DNA of 64,000 nt, taken from contig CM044962.1 of the NCBI GenBank assembly GCA_024516035.1, positions 744,001-808,000 of the forward strand. The letters are read 5' to 3'. This DNA is from Bactericera cockerelli (lineage: Eukaryota > Arthropoda > Insecta > Hemiptera > Triozidae). Below the pieces are notes generated by a model. The model was not told where the DNA came from and did no database searches. It saw only the letters and a list, made by a program, of their open reading frames with translations. The position numbers and the translations under genes were made by a program. The stretch's first letter is position 1. Each line of letters begins with the position of its first letter. Positions 28,907-42,177 of this stretch are shown here, piece by piece.

Positions 28907-28988
28907 CGGTCAAAGTCTTCAGGGCAGAGGTGATGAGTGACAACGACTTTGGTTGTGATCAGACCTCGGTTGATGGACGAAATGGTGA
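28907..28988 (-). CDS. Possible small exon, weakly supported
   Basis: On the minus strand an 82-bp open stretch lies between a CACTAG acceptor and a GTGAGT donor (28906-28901). One frame reads TISSINRGLITTKVVVTHHL and continues CPEDFDR. The stretch is less AT-rich than its surroundings and matches none of the repeat families seen elsewhere in the window. The polypyrimidine tract before the acceptor is poor. I do not recognise the peptide. It lies between the two CaMKK exons in the same orientation, so it could be a cassette exon, or simply a fragment of an unrecognised repeat. Confidence 0.2.
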
Positions 28989-30049
28989 CTAGTGCAGCGT
29001 CACATTTATAGGAAGAAATTATCGGTTATACGATGTCCCAAAAGCACTCCATAAAGTTAGTACAATCAGAGTTACATGAAAAAAAACCTATCTCGATAAC
29101 AAACTAGAAATAAATGTTTACACAAGGTCGATATATCGAATCAGGAATATATCAGTTCAATTCAAAACGCCTCGCGCTTGTCCTTATATAAAAACAAAAA
29201 ATATTTTCAAACCCTTATAAGGCAATAGAAAGTAAAAGGGTTAAACAAGTCCCGATATCAAACAAAAATAAAACGGTTTAAAAATAAATAATCATTACAC
29301 ACTGAAACAAAAAAAGTTATCAGCTCTTTTCAAAAAAGGGACGAAAAAAAAAAAAAAAAAAATTTTCAAAGCTGATAGGTAAAAAATAAAAAAACTTGTC
29401 CTTGGGGGTCATTAGAAATTTTTTTTTTATTTTTTCATTTTGAATTCTTTTTAAAAAATATTGCTTAAAATTTAAAAAGATAGAGAAAGAAAGGAACGAG
29501 AAAAAAAAGAAAGAAAAAAAGCGAAAGAGAGAAAAGAAAAAAAAAAGAAAAAAAAAATAAAACAATAGTAAAACACATAGGGGATATTTTATAAGGTAAG
29601 TGAAAGAGAAAAATGGAAAAAGGGGGGAAGGGGAAAGTTTAAAGAAGAGAAAGAGAGAGTAACAAAAAACAACTTGTAAACTTGAATGTCCAAGAAGAGA
29701 AAGGGAGAAACAATAGGGGCATTGAAAAAATGATAGAGGGGTATTAATCAATGTCAAAAAAATTAAAAAGATATACAAAAAATTGAACAAATTCCCTTTA
29801 CTAAAACTTGAAATTTTTTGGGGATTATACACTTTCACGAGGTTGAACGTGGGGGGACCCTCGAGGGAAATTATCATACAGTTTTCAAAAAGTCCTTTGG
29901 AAAATTTCAAAAGGTCTTTCCAAAATTTTTTTATCAATTTTTTTTTTAAGTTCTTATGAAAATTTGGGAAAATGGGGAAAAAAGCAAAATGTAGAAACAA
30001 GAGTACAAGTTTCATTTGATTTATTCCAAAAAGGGGAACAATGATCTGT

Positions 30050-30660
30050 TTTTTGCGAGAAGAGAAAGGTACGTAAGATGCATTCTGTTTTTTATAGACC
30101 TACAAAAAGCGTATAATTACTTGGAACGTGAGATCTGGGTTCAGGGGGGTCCCTTAAAGTAGTCCAACTACCCAAATGTACTACAAAAAAACGATAACGG
30201 AATAAAAGTAGTAAGGGAAAAATGGGTTTTTTTGAAGTATAATTTGGGGGTCTACTCAAGGTGGGTATAGTCCATACCTTTTATTTGTTTAGGTTTGCCC
30301 CAAAAGAAGAAGTTGGTGTATAAGTAAGTTAGTTTCGGATGAATGTTTTTGGTAATTTTAAGAGAAAGAATCAAGTAAAAGTTGGGGAAGTAATTAGAGA
30401 GAAAGTATTAAGGGTGAGTAAAAAAGAAGTAAAATATGTGAAGAAAGGAATGAAATAGATATGAATTATGCTTGGAAACCAAGCCTTCGAAATTGTACCT
30501 AATAACAAATACCTAGGGTCATTTTTGAAAAAAGGGGGTTTTAAGGGATAAACCCATAAGTAGTTGTGATGGATAATTGGAGAATTACAGGGCCGAAAAT
30601 ATTCCCTATAGTACCAGAAATCCCCTCTAAAGTTTTTGTTTGGTCTTCGAAGCACCCTTA
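30050..30660 (+). pseudogene. Relic of an RTE-type reverse transcriptase
   Basis: Despite frameshifts, characteristic RT blocks appear in order on the plus strand: CILFFIDLQKAYNYLEREIW (motif A, 30072-30150), a GVP..MYYKK block near 30160, a damaged LHQG-type block near 30245, and VPNNKYLGSFLKKGG (30497-30540) like the KYLGS motif behind the RT palm. RTE-clade LINEs carry these. The YADD block is not readable. Whether the damage is real decay or sequence error cannot be decided here. Confidence 0.6.
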
Positions 30661-32539
30661 GAAGTAATAAAAAGTTTTTTGGGGAGAAAAAATAGCCGAA
30701 AGATTGTACCGAAATTGCCCCCTCGCAAAAAAAGGCCATTTGTATTTTGTTTCTATTTTCTACCCCGGGGAAGGGGAGTCCCTTCAAGTATTTTTAATTT
30801 TTTAAATTTGCATTTCCTTGTCATATTTTCGCTCGACATCGTTCGGGGGGGAAACTTCAATATTATTTTGTTAAATTGATATTTATTTACAGAAAAAACT
30901 TAAAAATCAGACCCAAAAAAAAAAATTTTTTTTATAAAATTTTGGGGGTTAACACCCTTTAAAACTGCATGAGGGGCCTTTCCCAAACAAAAAGAGGAAA
31001 TTCAAAAGTAAAAAATAAATGTTAACGGTATCCAAATTTCCAAAGAAGTAAAAATTTTATAATTAATAAATCCTTTTTATTTTCATTTTTTTTTTTTTTA
31101 AAACAAAATTCAGTAATTTTTTTGAGAGGTGGGAAAAGAAAATTTTTTTTGAATTCGGGAGCTTTTTAAAATAAAAAAGATTTTTATGGAGGGGACATAA
31201 ACACTTTATAACTTCAAAAAAAAACAGCTTTAAATTTATTATCCTTTTCAATTTTTTTTTTAAAAAGTAAACGTTTTCATGAAATTAAAGGAGAAAATTT
31301 AAAAAGTTAATTATTCCTTTACAAATTTATTTTTTTTCTGGGTTTAAAAAAGCATGAAATAAATTTTGAAAACCCCTTTTCGGCTAAAGTAAAAAAAAAG
31401 GGTTTCAGGTGAGTAAAATAATTTTCTTGTTTTTTTCTTTATTCCCTTTCATAGGTTTTTTTAGTGTTGCACACTACTTTTAAGGACACTCATATATATG
31501 TAGTGCCATACATTTTGTATTGCCATTTAAGAGTATAAGTCAACCTACTACTAAAAGTAGATAGTTTTTTTATTATTCAGTATGATCATTCACAATCAAC
31601 AATCAAAAACTAAAATTTAAAAGAACTTCAGCAATTTTCAAAGGCAAACTTAAATTATTTTTTTAAAAAAACAAAACCCTCACATTGCCGATGCCACAGA
31701 TAGAATTATGCTCTTTTTGATAAGTGTAAATATTCCTGCTCCTGACTGTTTAAAAGGGGGGGGGTAGAATATTCTACAAAATTCTAAGCAATATGTACAG
31801 GCATAACTACCTATATTCACAATTCCAAGTAGTATACCTGTCTGGTTAACTTTCTTTATCCAAAAATTAGGTATTCCATGTTTAATTTTGTTACTTTTCA
31901 TTTTTCATTTTAAAAGTTTCAAGTGAAAAAATTTTTATTTTTTTTTAATTACGACTCCTATCCCAAATTTTTTTTTTTTTATATACAAGTACTTATACTA
32001 CCTAATTGATCCAAATTTTCTTTTTTTTTCAATAAAGTAATAAATTTTTTTTGTCTAACATTTCTCATTTGTTTTTATTGCTTAAAGTACCTCTGTTCAT
32101 GGTTTCCATCAAAAAACTGCATAAGAGTGAAAAATACAAAACTTTTTGTAGAGTCCGCATGTAGTGTCCGCAACATGACACATAATTTTTTTGGGAAATG
32201 AAAAACCAAAATTACTCTACATAAAAAAATGAAAAATACTTATTTTAAAGTAAATATTTCCTTTTAAAAAAAAAAATACGCATTTTAAAGGGATTTTTTC
32301 CATAGGGACTGAACTTTACATTTAAATAAGGTTCTCAAAAAAATCAAAAGAAGGTAGTGCCCAACGGCAACAAAAAGTGGAAAAACACTAATCCGGGGAA
32401 TTTTTGAGAAAAAACCACAACTATTTTAAAACTATAAAAAATAAAGAAATCATATGAAACAAAAAAAAATCTATCTTTTTTTATTGTTCCACAAATTTTT
32501 TTTTTAAAGTAAAAATGTAGCCCCCGCGACTAGGGAAGG

Positions 32540-32692
32540 CCGATGATCATATCAGACGGGGTTTACCCTCCATTCGTACTCTGGGGAACAAATTTTTCTG
32601 GTGAAAAGTCGCCCCAAAACGGAATCGAACTCGTATCTCCTCGGACTACGACCAATCACAATCTTTACGCCACGAAGGCTGGCTCCTCATAC
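32540..32692 (-). mobile_element. SINE-F copy, degraded
   Basis: GTTTACCCTCCATTCG, GGAACAAATTTTTCTGG, GGAATCGAACTCGTATCTCC and TTTACGCCACGAAGGCTGG follow the family in order with small losses. Confidence 0.65.
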
Positions 32693-33049
32693 TCACTTCC
32701 CCCCCACGCCTCCTGAAAAGAAAAACCTTGCACAATTGGCCCCAACACCTTCCTACACAACCTAAAAATTTTAAGGGAAATAAAAAAAAATAAAACCTAA
32801 TTTTGAAACAAAATATTTTAAAGGGGGAAACCCGAGCCCAACATTGTTCTTTAACAATTTTAAAATTATGTAATAATTAAGGGGGAATAATTTTTAAACG
32901 TACAGTAAATAAAATTCACATCATGAAAAATAGCGTTTCCGCCGTTATTTTTAATTTTTTATTATGTTGAACAAAATTTTTTTATTAAACATTTTCTGTT
33001 CCTCAAACCCACACGGACTTCACTGAACTGGACAGATGGACTTTTTTTA

Positions 33050-33240
33050 AAGGGTAGTTGTGCCCCAACAGCTTTCGCATTACTTCGGGCACTTTAACCT
33101 TTTTACATCCATCTATTCCAATTTCCCGAAACGGAAAAACTCTTTTAAAATTTTTTCCGCCCCGGGCCCCAAATTTAAACCCCGCGACCCTCGGGTCAGC
33201 AACCACTGAGCCGGGGAGGCCCGGGGGGACAGATGATGGA
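33050..33240 (-). repeat. Degraded repeat, partly tRNA-like
   Basis: GCCCCAACAGCTTTCGCATTACTTCGGGCAC is related to 23677-23735 (landmarks as given there). Further right, GGTCAGCAACCACTGAGCC is A-box-like in inverse. The 85-residue minus frame is not convincing as a gene. Confidence 0.4.
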
Positions 33241-33384
33241 CTATTCTCCATTAATTCCATGTTTTACAATTTCAATTAAGACAAGATGTGACTTTCCCTG
33301 AAGAAGACCAGTAGTTTTTTTGACCAATAAAGGGTAGAAAAAAAATCAATATTTTCCCTTATTATGGGATAAAGAAAGTAAAAA

Positions 33385-33460
33385 CATTGAAATCGGAGAA
33401 AAAAAAATATTTTTTTATTTTTTTTAAAAAACAACACAATACTTCCGATTTCTAATATAA
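33385..33460 (-). repeat. Repeat R fragment, degraded
   Basis: ACACAATACTTCCGATTTCT and AATCGGAG flanking an A/T run match R in inverse. Confidence 0.5.
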
Positions 33461-33811
33461 AATTTGCAAAAGTAATATTTCATATGCATGAAAAAATAAT
33501 TTGGGGGAAAACTTATACCAAACCGGGACTTTTTGGTAAAACAAATAAAAATGAAAAAATTTTGTAGATAAAAAACACTTGGTTTTTTATTTTTTACTCG
33601 AATATTTTATTTTCAAGGGCCATTTCACCATTACGGCATGTCATGACTCGTCATGTTTGCGGAAGGGCCCACTGAAAATAAATAATAAGAAAAAAAAAAA
33701 CCAATGATTTTTTTTAAAATTTATTTTAATTTTAAAGCAAAAGTACCTTTTTTTTAAAATGTTTTTTAGTGTCTATACGACTTTGTCATTAATTTTTTGT
33801 TAACTGTTACC

Positions 33812-33990
33812 ACTGCCTCCGTGGCGTAAGGGTTTGGACTACTGCCCTACCGATTCCCGATTAAACCACGGCGGGCAGATTTTTTCGGAAAAAAATTTCT
33901 GTTCCTCCAACACCGAGGCTGGCATTTCCGCCCTACCCAGGCTGGGGGGGTTAATGGGGTACTGTACGATTCCCCGAAGGGGGGAAAAAC
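33812..33990 (+). mobile_element. SINE-F copy, degraded
   Basis: GCCTCCGTGGCGTAAGGG, GGCATTTCCGCCCTACCCAG and CCCCGAAGGGG in order. A GGACTACTGCCC block stands where the anticodon arm belongs. Confidence 0.6.
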
Positions 33991-34499
33991 CCCCCCCCTA
34001 ACCGGAACGTTAAATCAAATAGAACGTTGGCTTAAGAAGGGCACCCAGTTGTAAAAAAATGTCCAAAAACCCAATCAACCTAAACCCATATTTTGAAAAA
34101 ACGTCGCCCCTGTTGAGCGGGATAAGATAGATAAAAAAAAAAAAGAAGACCACAAAATCACCAATCGCGGATTTGACTTTTTCAAGTGATAAAGAGTTTG
34201 TATGTGTCACACCATTTTTTTTTATTATATTTCTTTAAAATGGCATGTTCCATTTTTTTGTGGGGTCGAGTTGGTGCTTAACACAACATGATTACATATT
34301 ATTAGCGATACCCCCCTCGGGCCCCCACTTTTCATGGACTGAGGCTCTTGTTATAAACGTTTTTAAAGTGCCCCCCCCTTTTCCCTCCCTTTTTTCATAT
34401 TTCTTAAATAAAACTCGCTAAAAAATAAAACGGACTAGTCTAATTGCAGGGTAAATTTTTTAACGGAAAATTTTCCTTTTAAAAAGGACTATAGGACCT

Positions 34500-34541
34500 A
34501 TTAAAAATATTATAGGGCATCCCCCCCCCCCCCCCCCCCCT
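34500..34541. repeat. C run of about 20 in a duplicated block
   Basis: A run of C at about 34520-34540. Around it, AAAATTTTAT..GGGACC-type phrases and TCAATTATAGGGACC/CAATTATGGGGCC recur at 34440-34790, a diverged tandem block of about 130 bp period in poor sequence. Confidence 0.4.
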
Positions 34542-34809
34542 TTCAGAAAGCTTTTCTAAAAGTTTTAATCTACTTTCTAAAGATTTTCAACTTGCATGAA
34601 ATCAATAGGACATAGTCAATTATAGGGACCTTTAGTCTAATTTTACAGTGACCCATCTGATTATTGACTAATGGTTCCCTCCTATTTTTCCACTTTCAGA
34701 AGATTTCAATTTTGCTAGAAATCAAAAAGGCATTTTTTTAAATTTTATGGGGACCTCAATCAATTATGGGGCCCCCAATTTAAAGGGCCCTTCCTATTTT
34801 TATACTATC

Positions 34810-35090
34810 CTTCCTGTCCCTTTCTCTCTCTCTCCCTCTCTCTATTTCTCTCTCATTTCTTTCTCCCTTGCTCTATCTCCCCCTCCCCCTAATTTTTTTC
34901 TCCTTTCTATTTATTTTTCTCCTCCCTTTCTCTCTCTCTATTTTTTCCCCCCCTTCGCTATCTCCAACTCCCCCTCTATATTTTTTTCTCCTTTCTATTT
35001 TTTTCTCTCCTCCCTCTATCTCCCCTTTTTACCCTCCTTTTTCCTCCTTCTTTCCCTCCCCCCTCCTTTACCCTCCCTCCACATTCTAGC
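34810..35090. repeat. Degraded (CT)n array
   Basis: Pyrimidine tract of CTCTCTCC with C- and T-runs. Similar tracts lie at 38290-38960, 40590-40950, 43060-43500, 44110-44420 and 45930-46250. Purine counterparts are at 37490-38130 and 39100-39360. Confidence 0.75.
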
Positions 35091-35354
35091 AATTTTTTTT
35101 CTACTTTTCAAAAATTCATTATTCTCCCTGTTTTAAGGGGCTTCACAAACAAAACCCATGATTTCTCTTCTCAACCCTCCCTCCCCCAAAGGGCTTTTAT
35201 ACTTTACCCCTTTTTTAAACCTTATCAGCCCAGGTTTTCTGTCGAAATTTTTTGAACAATCCTCACAAAATCCTCCATAAAAAAGACCGACCCGTTTCGT
35301 ATCAGAAAATTTCATGAAAGCTAAAAAAAGGGAAGAAAAAAAAAAAAAAAAAAA

Positions 35355-35445
35355 AAGGGGTCGCGTCGAGGGCACATTTATACACCAATCTCATTCATCA
35401 CCAAAGTGAAGCAACGTTCACGAGGCAAGACTAAATTGATTGATG
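35355..35445 (+). mobile_element. 5S-derived SINE, degraded
   Basis: GTCGAGGGCACATTTATACACC, CTCATTCATCACC and AAGTGAAGCAACGTTCACGAGG parallel the copy at 22726. Confidence 0.55.
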
Positions 35446-35780
35446 GTTTCTAAACGTAATTGGTCAGTATTGCTAAAGATTGTTTTCTAACATTCCCTCA
35501 AAGAAAAATTCATTTTAAAACTTTGGGTGAAAGAAAGGGGGCAGTCCAAAATGTTTCATAATGGGGGACCCTGTTTTCTTTTTTTTATATATAATATTTT
35601 TTTTTTTTATTTTTTTTTTAAATTTTTTATACTTTCCCTACCCTAAAGAAAAAACCTGCGAATTATAAAAAAATACATCATCGTATAGGTTCACATTTTA
35701 ATCACTTAAAATTAAAAAATAAGCTATTACTACTTTTTATTTTTGGGTATATTCTGATATTATTTTTACTATTTATAAAT

Positions 35781-35907
35781 TTTTGTGTTAATCCCTTTCG
35801 TGACAACACAACAACTCAAAATCGCTAGACAAAATCTCCTAAATCCAGACTTAAACCACCGACCTCCATTACAACCGTCCCCTTATCGTTTAACTACTGG
35901 GGTAGGT
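35781..35907 (-). mobile_element. SINE-B copy, degraded
   Basis: TTGTGTTAATCCCTTTCGTG, CTCAAAATCGCT, CCACCGACCTCC and CCTTATCGTTTAACTACTGGGG in order with short losses. Confidence 0.65.
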
Positions 35908-36101
35908 TTGAGATTTTTACTAAATCATTTGTACCTAAAAAATTTCTTAACCGATTCTCATTAAAATTCGTTTTTGGGGCAAAATACCTTTTTTTACAGC
36001 ACTCCGAAATCCCACGAAAAAATCTTTTGGGTACCGGGTTGAAGACTTTTTTTTTTTCATTTAAAAATTTTTTTCGAAATTCGGTTCTTCTTCATAACCG
36101 A

Positions 36102-36232
36102 CCTCAGACTTGACGATAAAGCGGGGGGGATTTTAAAACCTAGGTCGGGGGTCCAATCCCGGTTTAAAGCTAGATTTAGTCAAGCAATTTGAGTATTTGT
36201 ATCACGAATGTGAAAAACACAAATAACGACTT
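36102..36232 (+). mobile_element. SINE-B copy, degraded
   Basis: GACCTCAGACTTGACGATAAAG, GGTCCAATCCCGG, TAGATTTAGTCAAGCAATTTG and GTATCACGAATGTG in order. Confidence 0.65.
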
Positions 36233-36302
36233 TCATCCCCGACTGTGGGGGTTAAAATAATCTCCAAAAAGAAAAAAAACAAAAAAAAAATAATAATAAT
36301 CT

Positions 36303-36430
36303 CACTTTTCTGTTTATAACCATTAAAACAAGAGGTTAGTTGATACCATATTCAGAACAATACCTGCTGAAGAGCAAATAAGCCAAAACAATGCCATATT
36401 TCTGATATTCATGTACATCTAAAAACTCAT
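36303..36430 (+). repeat. Repeat H copy, degraded
   Basis: GAGGTTAGTTGATACC, CCTGCTGAAGAGCAAATAAG and GATATTCATGTACATCTA. The copy lacks several 1-12 base segments present at 1600-1710. Confidence 0.6.
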
Positions 36431-39400
36431 TTTTTTCTTTTTATGCTATATATTTTACGAGGGGCCTTGTTAAAAATTGGGGGGGGGGGGGGGGGGGTTT
36501 TAGTTAAATTAATGTCTCCTACATCTATCGGGTGTCAATTTTTTTAAAAAACCCCGCCCCGGTATTTCAATTTCGCATCGCCCGCAAAGAATCAAAAAAC
36601 AACCAACAACAGACCAAAACCAAAGTTGTTCAGAGGTAACCAGAAAATATTTTTCTTAAATGGGACCAATATATTTTTTTTTTTTACAAACCAGATTTTT
36701 TTTTTCGTATTTTTTTTTTTTAAAAAAAATTTCTGCCATTACAATCCAGAGGCAAATACCAAATACAAGCGATTTCCCCTCTCTGGATTACAATGACATT
36801 TTTTGAAAAGGTAGCTCGTCCCTTTTGGGTTCTCCTTATTTTGTTTACAAAATATTTTATTTTATATTACAAAATCCCCCAGTAAAAATTCATACCACGA
36901 AAAAATAAAAGAACCCAATTTAATTTGAAAAAAAAAAATTTTAAATTTTTGGGTAAAATGCCGTTTTCCCGCACACTATGAATTCTACAAAAATCTGAAA
37001 ATACAAATTTCTTTAAAAAAAAATGCAATTAATTAAAAAAATAAATAAAAATACCGTTTACTTTTCCTTTTTAAAAATTTTTAAATAAAAAAATAAAAAC
37101 AAAAACCATAAAATTTTTAGCAATAAACTTTTTTAAAACAAAAAATACATTTAAAAATAAAAAATTTTTAAATCACAAATTTTTTGAATTTTAACTTGTT
37201 TGAAGACCCTTTAAAGGGCATTCACAATAAATATTCTGTTTTTCTCTCTAAAAAAAAAAAAATTAAATTTTGTAAAAAAAAATTCCCAAAAGAACTTTTT
37301 TTAAATTTTTTTTCCAACCTGATGAAAAATATTTTTTAAAAATGATCAAATCCTTTTGGACGTAACGTTTCATTTTTTTTTTCGAACAAGAAAAAAAGGG
37401 TTTTCACAGCCCACTGAATGCAACTGAAGACTAGCTTTAAACTTTTGGTTTTTACTACTATCGATTCTTTGGGGAAAAAATTTTCATACAGAAAAAAGAG
37501 AGAGAGAGAAGAAAAGAGATAAAGACAAAAGGAGAGAAAAAGAGGGGGAAAAGAGAGAAGAAAAAACGGGGCAAAGGGGAAAGGGAAATAGGATAAAAAA
37601 AAAGAGACAGATACCTTTGAGGAAAAAAAAATAGTTGCTTTAACGAGCGCGACCATGGCGAAATTATGACAAATGATCACAAAAAAGTCCTATAATCGGG
37701 TTTTACCCATGAATTGTAAAAGAACAGAAAAAAATTTTTTTTTTTTAGAAAAGGGAATTAAAAAAGGAAAAAGAAAAAAAAAGGGGAAAGGGGGAAAAAG
37801 AGAAAATTTTAAGAGAAAGATTGTTGAAGAGTGAAAAAAGAGAGATTTTTTAAATTAAAAAAAGTACTTTAAAGAGAGAGAGAGAAGATAATTATTATAA
37901 AGTATTTTGAAGAGAGAAAGAGAGAGATAGAAAATTTTTAAAGAAATATTTTTAAAAAAAGAAAGATAAAATTTCCAAGAAAAAAAGAGAAAAAGAGAGA
38001 GAGAAATTAATTATTGAAAAATTTAAAATAAAAAAAAATTTTTTTAAAAAAAAAAAGAGAGAAGGGGGAAAGAAAAAAAAGAAAAAAAAGAAAAAAGAGA
38101 GAAGAAAACGGTCTTTGTATTTTTTTGGTATATTCTCTCTCTCCCCCTCACCGGGTGGAAACAGTAAAAATGGGATAGGGAAGGTGACATATGAGAAAAA
38201 ATATTTCATAACCAGTTTTTCCCTCGTTCTGTTTTAAATTACTCACCAACTGATAAACAATGAAGGGGGAAGTTTCATTCCCCCCTTTCCTTTTTCAACC
38301 CTATACTTTTTCTTTTTTTTTTTTCCTTTTTCCTCATTCGTTTTTCCTTTTTTTTTTTCCCTCTTTTTTTATTTTTTTTCTCTTTCTTTTGTTTTTTTTC
38401 TTTTATTTCTCTTTTTTTTATTTCTCTTTCTCCCTTTTTTTTATTTTCTCATATCTCAACTCTTTTTTTAAAACCTCTTTTTCAAATTTAATTGTACTTT
38501 TTCTCCCAAATTTTTTTTTTTTTTTTTTTTCCTCTATCTTTTTCCCTTCTCAAATATTTTATCTCTTTCTTCTTATTTTTTCAATTCCCCATTTTTTTTA
38601 TATTTTATTTTTTTTCCTTTCTCTCTTCTCTCTTTCCCCCTTTTTTTTTATTTCTTTCTCTTTTTTTTCCTTTAATTGTCAAAAAGCAAATAATTCAAAT
38701 TCCTTTCTTTCTCTCTCGCTATCTCTCTTTCTCACTCTCTTTTTCCCCTCTCCTCTCTCTTTTTTCTCCCATTCATTCTTTCTCTCTCCCCTTTTTTCTC
38801 TCGCTCTCTCTCTTTCCCCTCTCTCCCTTCCTTTTCTCCTCTCTCTTCCTCTCTCTTTCTTCCTTTTTCTCCCTTTTTTCTTCCTCCCCCTTCATTTACC
38901 ATCCCTCCCCCCCCCCCCCCCCCCTCTCCCTCTTCCTCCTCATTCCATCTCACAGGTGCCCAGCAGAATATTTCCTTCAACTCCCACAGATTCATCACAC
39001 AGATTCCAAGAGAAAACCCCACAAAACAACCTTAAAACGGGAATCGGTGGGTGGATCTTCATATAAAAAGGGGTAATATTTTTCTAAATGGGATAATGAG
39101 GTGATAGTGGATTGAAGGGGGAGGAAAATGAAAAGAGAAAAAAAGAAAAAGAAAAAGAGAAAAAGGCAAAAAGAGAAGAGAAAACGGGGAAAAGGGGTAA
39201 GGAAACGGATGAAAAAAAAGAAAATTACCTTTTGGGGAAAAATGAGTATTGCTTTAACGTACAAAAAGGGAAAAAAATAGAGAAAAGAAAAGAAAAAGAG
39301 AGAGGAGAGCTAGAAAAAAAGGAAAGAAATAAAAAAAAAAGAGAAAAAATGAACGATAGAAGATGTCGATAATGCTTTGGCTAATGGGGGAAAGCGTTAG

Positions 39401-41814
39401 AGAGGGCTTGGTTAAATTTCGGGGGAGTGGGATGGGGTAAAAGGTTAGACGGTACAGGGGAAGATTTAGGTGGTGGAGGTAAATTTAGGGGGTATGGGGT
39501 AAGATTTAGGTGGTGTAGTTTAAGGGAGACAAAAGGTAGGTTATATGGCCTGAAAGAAAAATTTTAAAAAGGGGTTTAGAGTGAGATAGTTTTTAGTTTT
39601 AAAAAGGATTACTTTGGTTTTTAGCCCCTTTTTTTCTACAAAAGCAGTACTAGGCTAGATTTTTTCATGAAATTTTTCACATGAAAAAATAATCAAAATA
39701 CTTTCACATAAATATATTTAATCTAAAAAAAATGGGGAAAAAGGGATTAGGTAAGGAAAACACATGGGGAAAAATTTAATAAAAGGAATAAACTTTAAGA
39801 GAAATTTTTAGTAGAAGGTTATACACCTGAAAACCTCACACAAATTCAACAAAAAAAGCTTTATAAATTTCAATCAACATGAGGATATTAAAATTTTTTC
39901 ATTCAATTCCCATTCGATATTTTTAATTAAAAAAATATAAACCGCCCTTTTTTGGCCCTTTTTTCAAAATTTACCAGGGTGCGGCCTCTTATTTTCACAT
40001 CAAAAAATATCACATTGAACCAAATATATTTTCTAACAAATCTAAAAAATTTTTCAAACCCTTTCGCCCCCCTCACTTTTTTCGGTTAATAATTAACATA
40101 GATATAATTATGTACCTAAAATAACATTCCCCCCCCATCTTCAAAAATCAACACCCCCCCTTTTCCTCATCCCCCTATCTTAATGACACGCCTGATAATA
40201 ACATCTGGACTTTAACCCCCCCTCCTGGGTTTTTGGGGGGAAATTAAAATTTTGGTTTTTAAAAGCGGGTTTAAAACAAAGTGAGTCACAAATAATATTT
40301 AAAAATTTATGGTTTTTATAAACCCCTGTAAATAATATAATTATGCAATGCGAAATTTAGATCGTGGCCCCTCAATCGATTTCAAGAAACACCGCGTAAA
40401 AGGGCCCGATTGAGGACATTTTGGATTATCTTAAATCCTTTCTATAATTCGGCCCCCCCCAAAGATAAAACCCACCCTTTTACCAACTGCACGTGATTTT
40501 GTCCCGTGTAAAAAAGATAAATCCTTTCCTTATAAAAAGAAAACAACTTAGACAGCTAAACTAACCCCTTTTTTTTTAACCCCCTTTTGTTTTTCTATCT
40601 CTCCCCTTTTTCTTATTTTCCCCCTTTTTCCCTCCTTTCCTCTTTCCTTAATTTTTCTCTCTCTTTTTTTTACTCTTTTTTTCCACCTCTCTCTCCTCTT
40701 TCTTCTCTACCAAATTTTTCCCTTTACCTCTGACTCTCATTGTTTTCCTACTATCTCTTTTCTCCCTTCATTTTTTTTCCTTTTTCTCTTTCCCTTTTCC
40801 CTCCCTTCTCTCTCCTCTCTCCCCTTTTCCCTTTTTTCCCCCTTTTCTTTCCTTCCTCTCTCTCCGTCCATATTTCCCCCTCCTCCCTTTTTCCCTCACC
40901 CCCCCCCCCCTTTTCCTTAAATATTTTCCCTTTTCTCCCTTTAGGAAAAAATTCGACGGGAAATTAAAAACATTTCAAATTTTTTTTTGTGTTTCCCAAA
41001 ATTATTCAGTTTTCTCTAATTAAAAACGGATTTATAAGGGATTTGATTTTTTTGGCTCTTTTTTGTGAAAAGCTTTTGGTTACTTGGCATTCTTTTTTTT
41101 TTAATTTTTTTTTTTTAATTTTCATCTAAAATTTGGAAAAAGTGCCCAAAAATCAAACTTCCTTAGCCTTTCGGAAATAATTTAAAAATTTCGAATCAAT
41201 TTTTTTTCCCTGCATCCCGAAAGGCAATGCAGCGTGGGGCCCTTTTTAGCTTTAAAAAATAAAGAATTTTTTATTTGTTTATTTTAGAAAAAATACATGT
41301 TTTTGTTTTCACAGTTTTACCATTTATTTCCCAAAAATTTGGGGTTTTATTTATTCGATAGGTTTTTCTATTTTGTAATTATTATGCAAGATTAATTCCA
41401 AAAAATAAATGGACAGAGAAAATAGCCTTTTTTACCTTCAAGACATCGCCCCCTTACAAAAAAATTTGGATATATTTCAAAAAAAAAAATTTTTTTTTTG
41501 GGTCCAATTTATTTTTTTTGGGAAAAATACATTGCCAATTACACAAAATACTTCCTCAGGGTTCACATTGGTGCTTTTGAATTTAATTTTATAAAACTTT
41601 TAACGGATTCCTTTTCCCCAAACTTTTTAAGTTCCTTAATTTTTTTTAATTTTCCCCCTTTTTTCGAATCTAATTTCTGAATTTAAAGGGGGTCATCTAC
41701 AAACGTCCCCAAATATGTGTACAAAATTTTTTGAAATCCGTGTAAAAATTCTGAAATTCGTTTAAAACGATTTTTTAGCAAACGACAGACGGGTTAGGAA
41801 AGCCAGAAAAAAAA

Positions 41815-41890
41815 AAATTGAAATCAAGAAAAAATAATTTTATTTTTTTACAAAAACAACACCATAATCCCCCCGATTTCTAAAAATGCG
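41815..41890 (-). repeat. Repeat R fragment, degraded
   Basis: A TTTACAAAAACAACACCATAAT..CCGATTTC block after an AT-rich run matches R in inverse. Confidence 0.45.
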
Positions 41891-42177
41891 GCCCCCTTGA
41901 GTTCGGGTTCGACTATCATAAGAGAAAACAAATTTTTCTATCTTTATAGAAAAAGAAAGTAAAAAAAACTAATTTCCTACCCCTACTGAAGGTTGGTGGC
42001 GCCGCAACAAATCCTCGCTGACGGGTGGAAGAAAATGGGTAAAGGGGAACGGAAAAGTAAAACCCCCCCCCCAAAGGGGCATAAAATTTTCACTGCTGAA
42101 TTTTTAAAAAAAAAGATTTTAGAAAAATCACAACACATCAAGCTTCACAGCAATAGGAGTTCACACAAAAAAATTTA

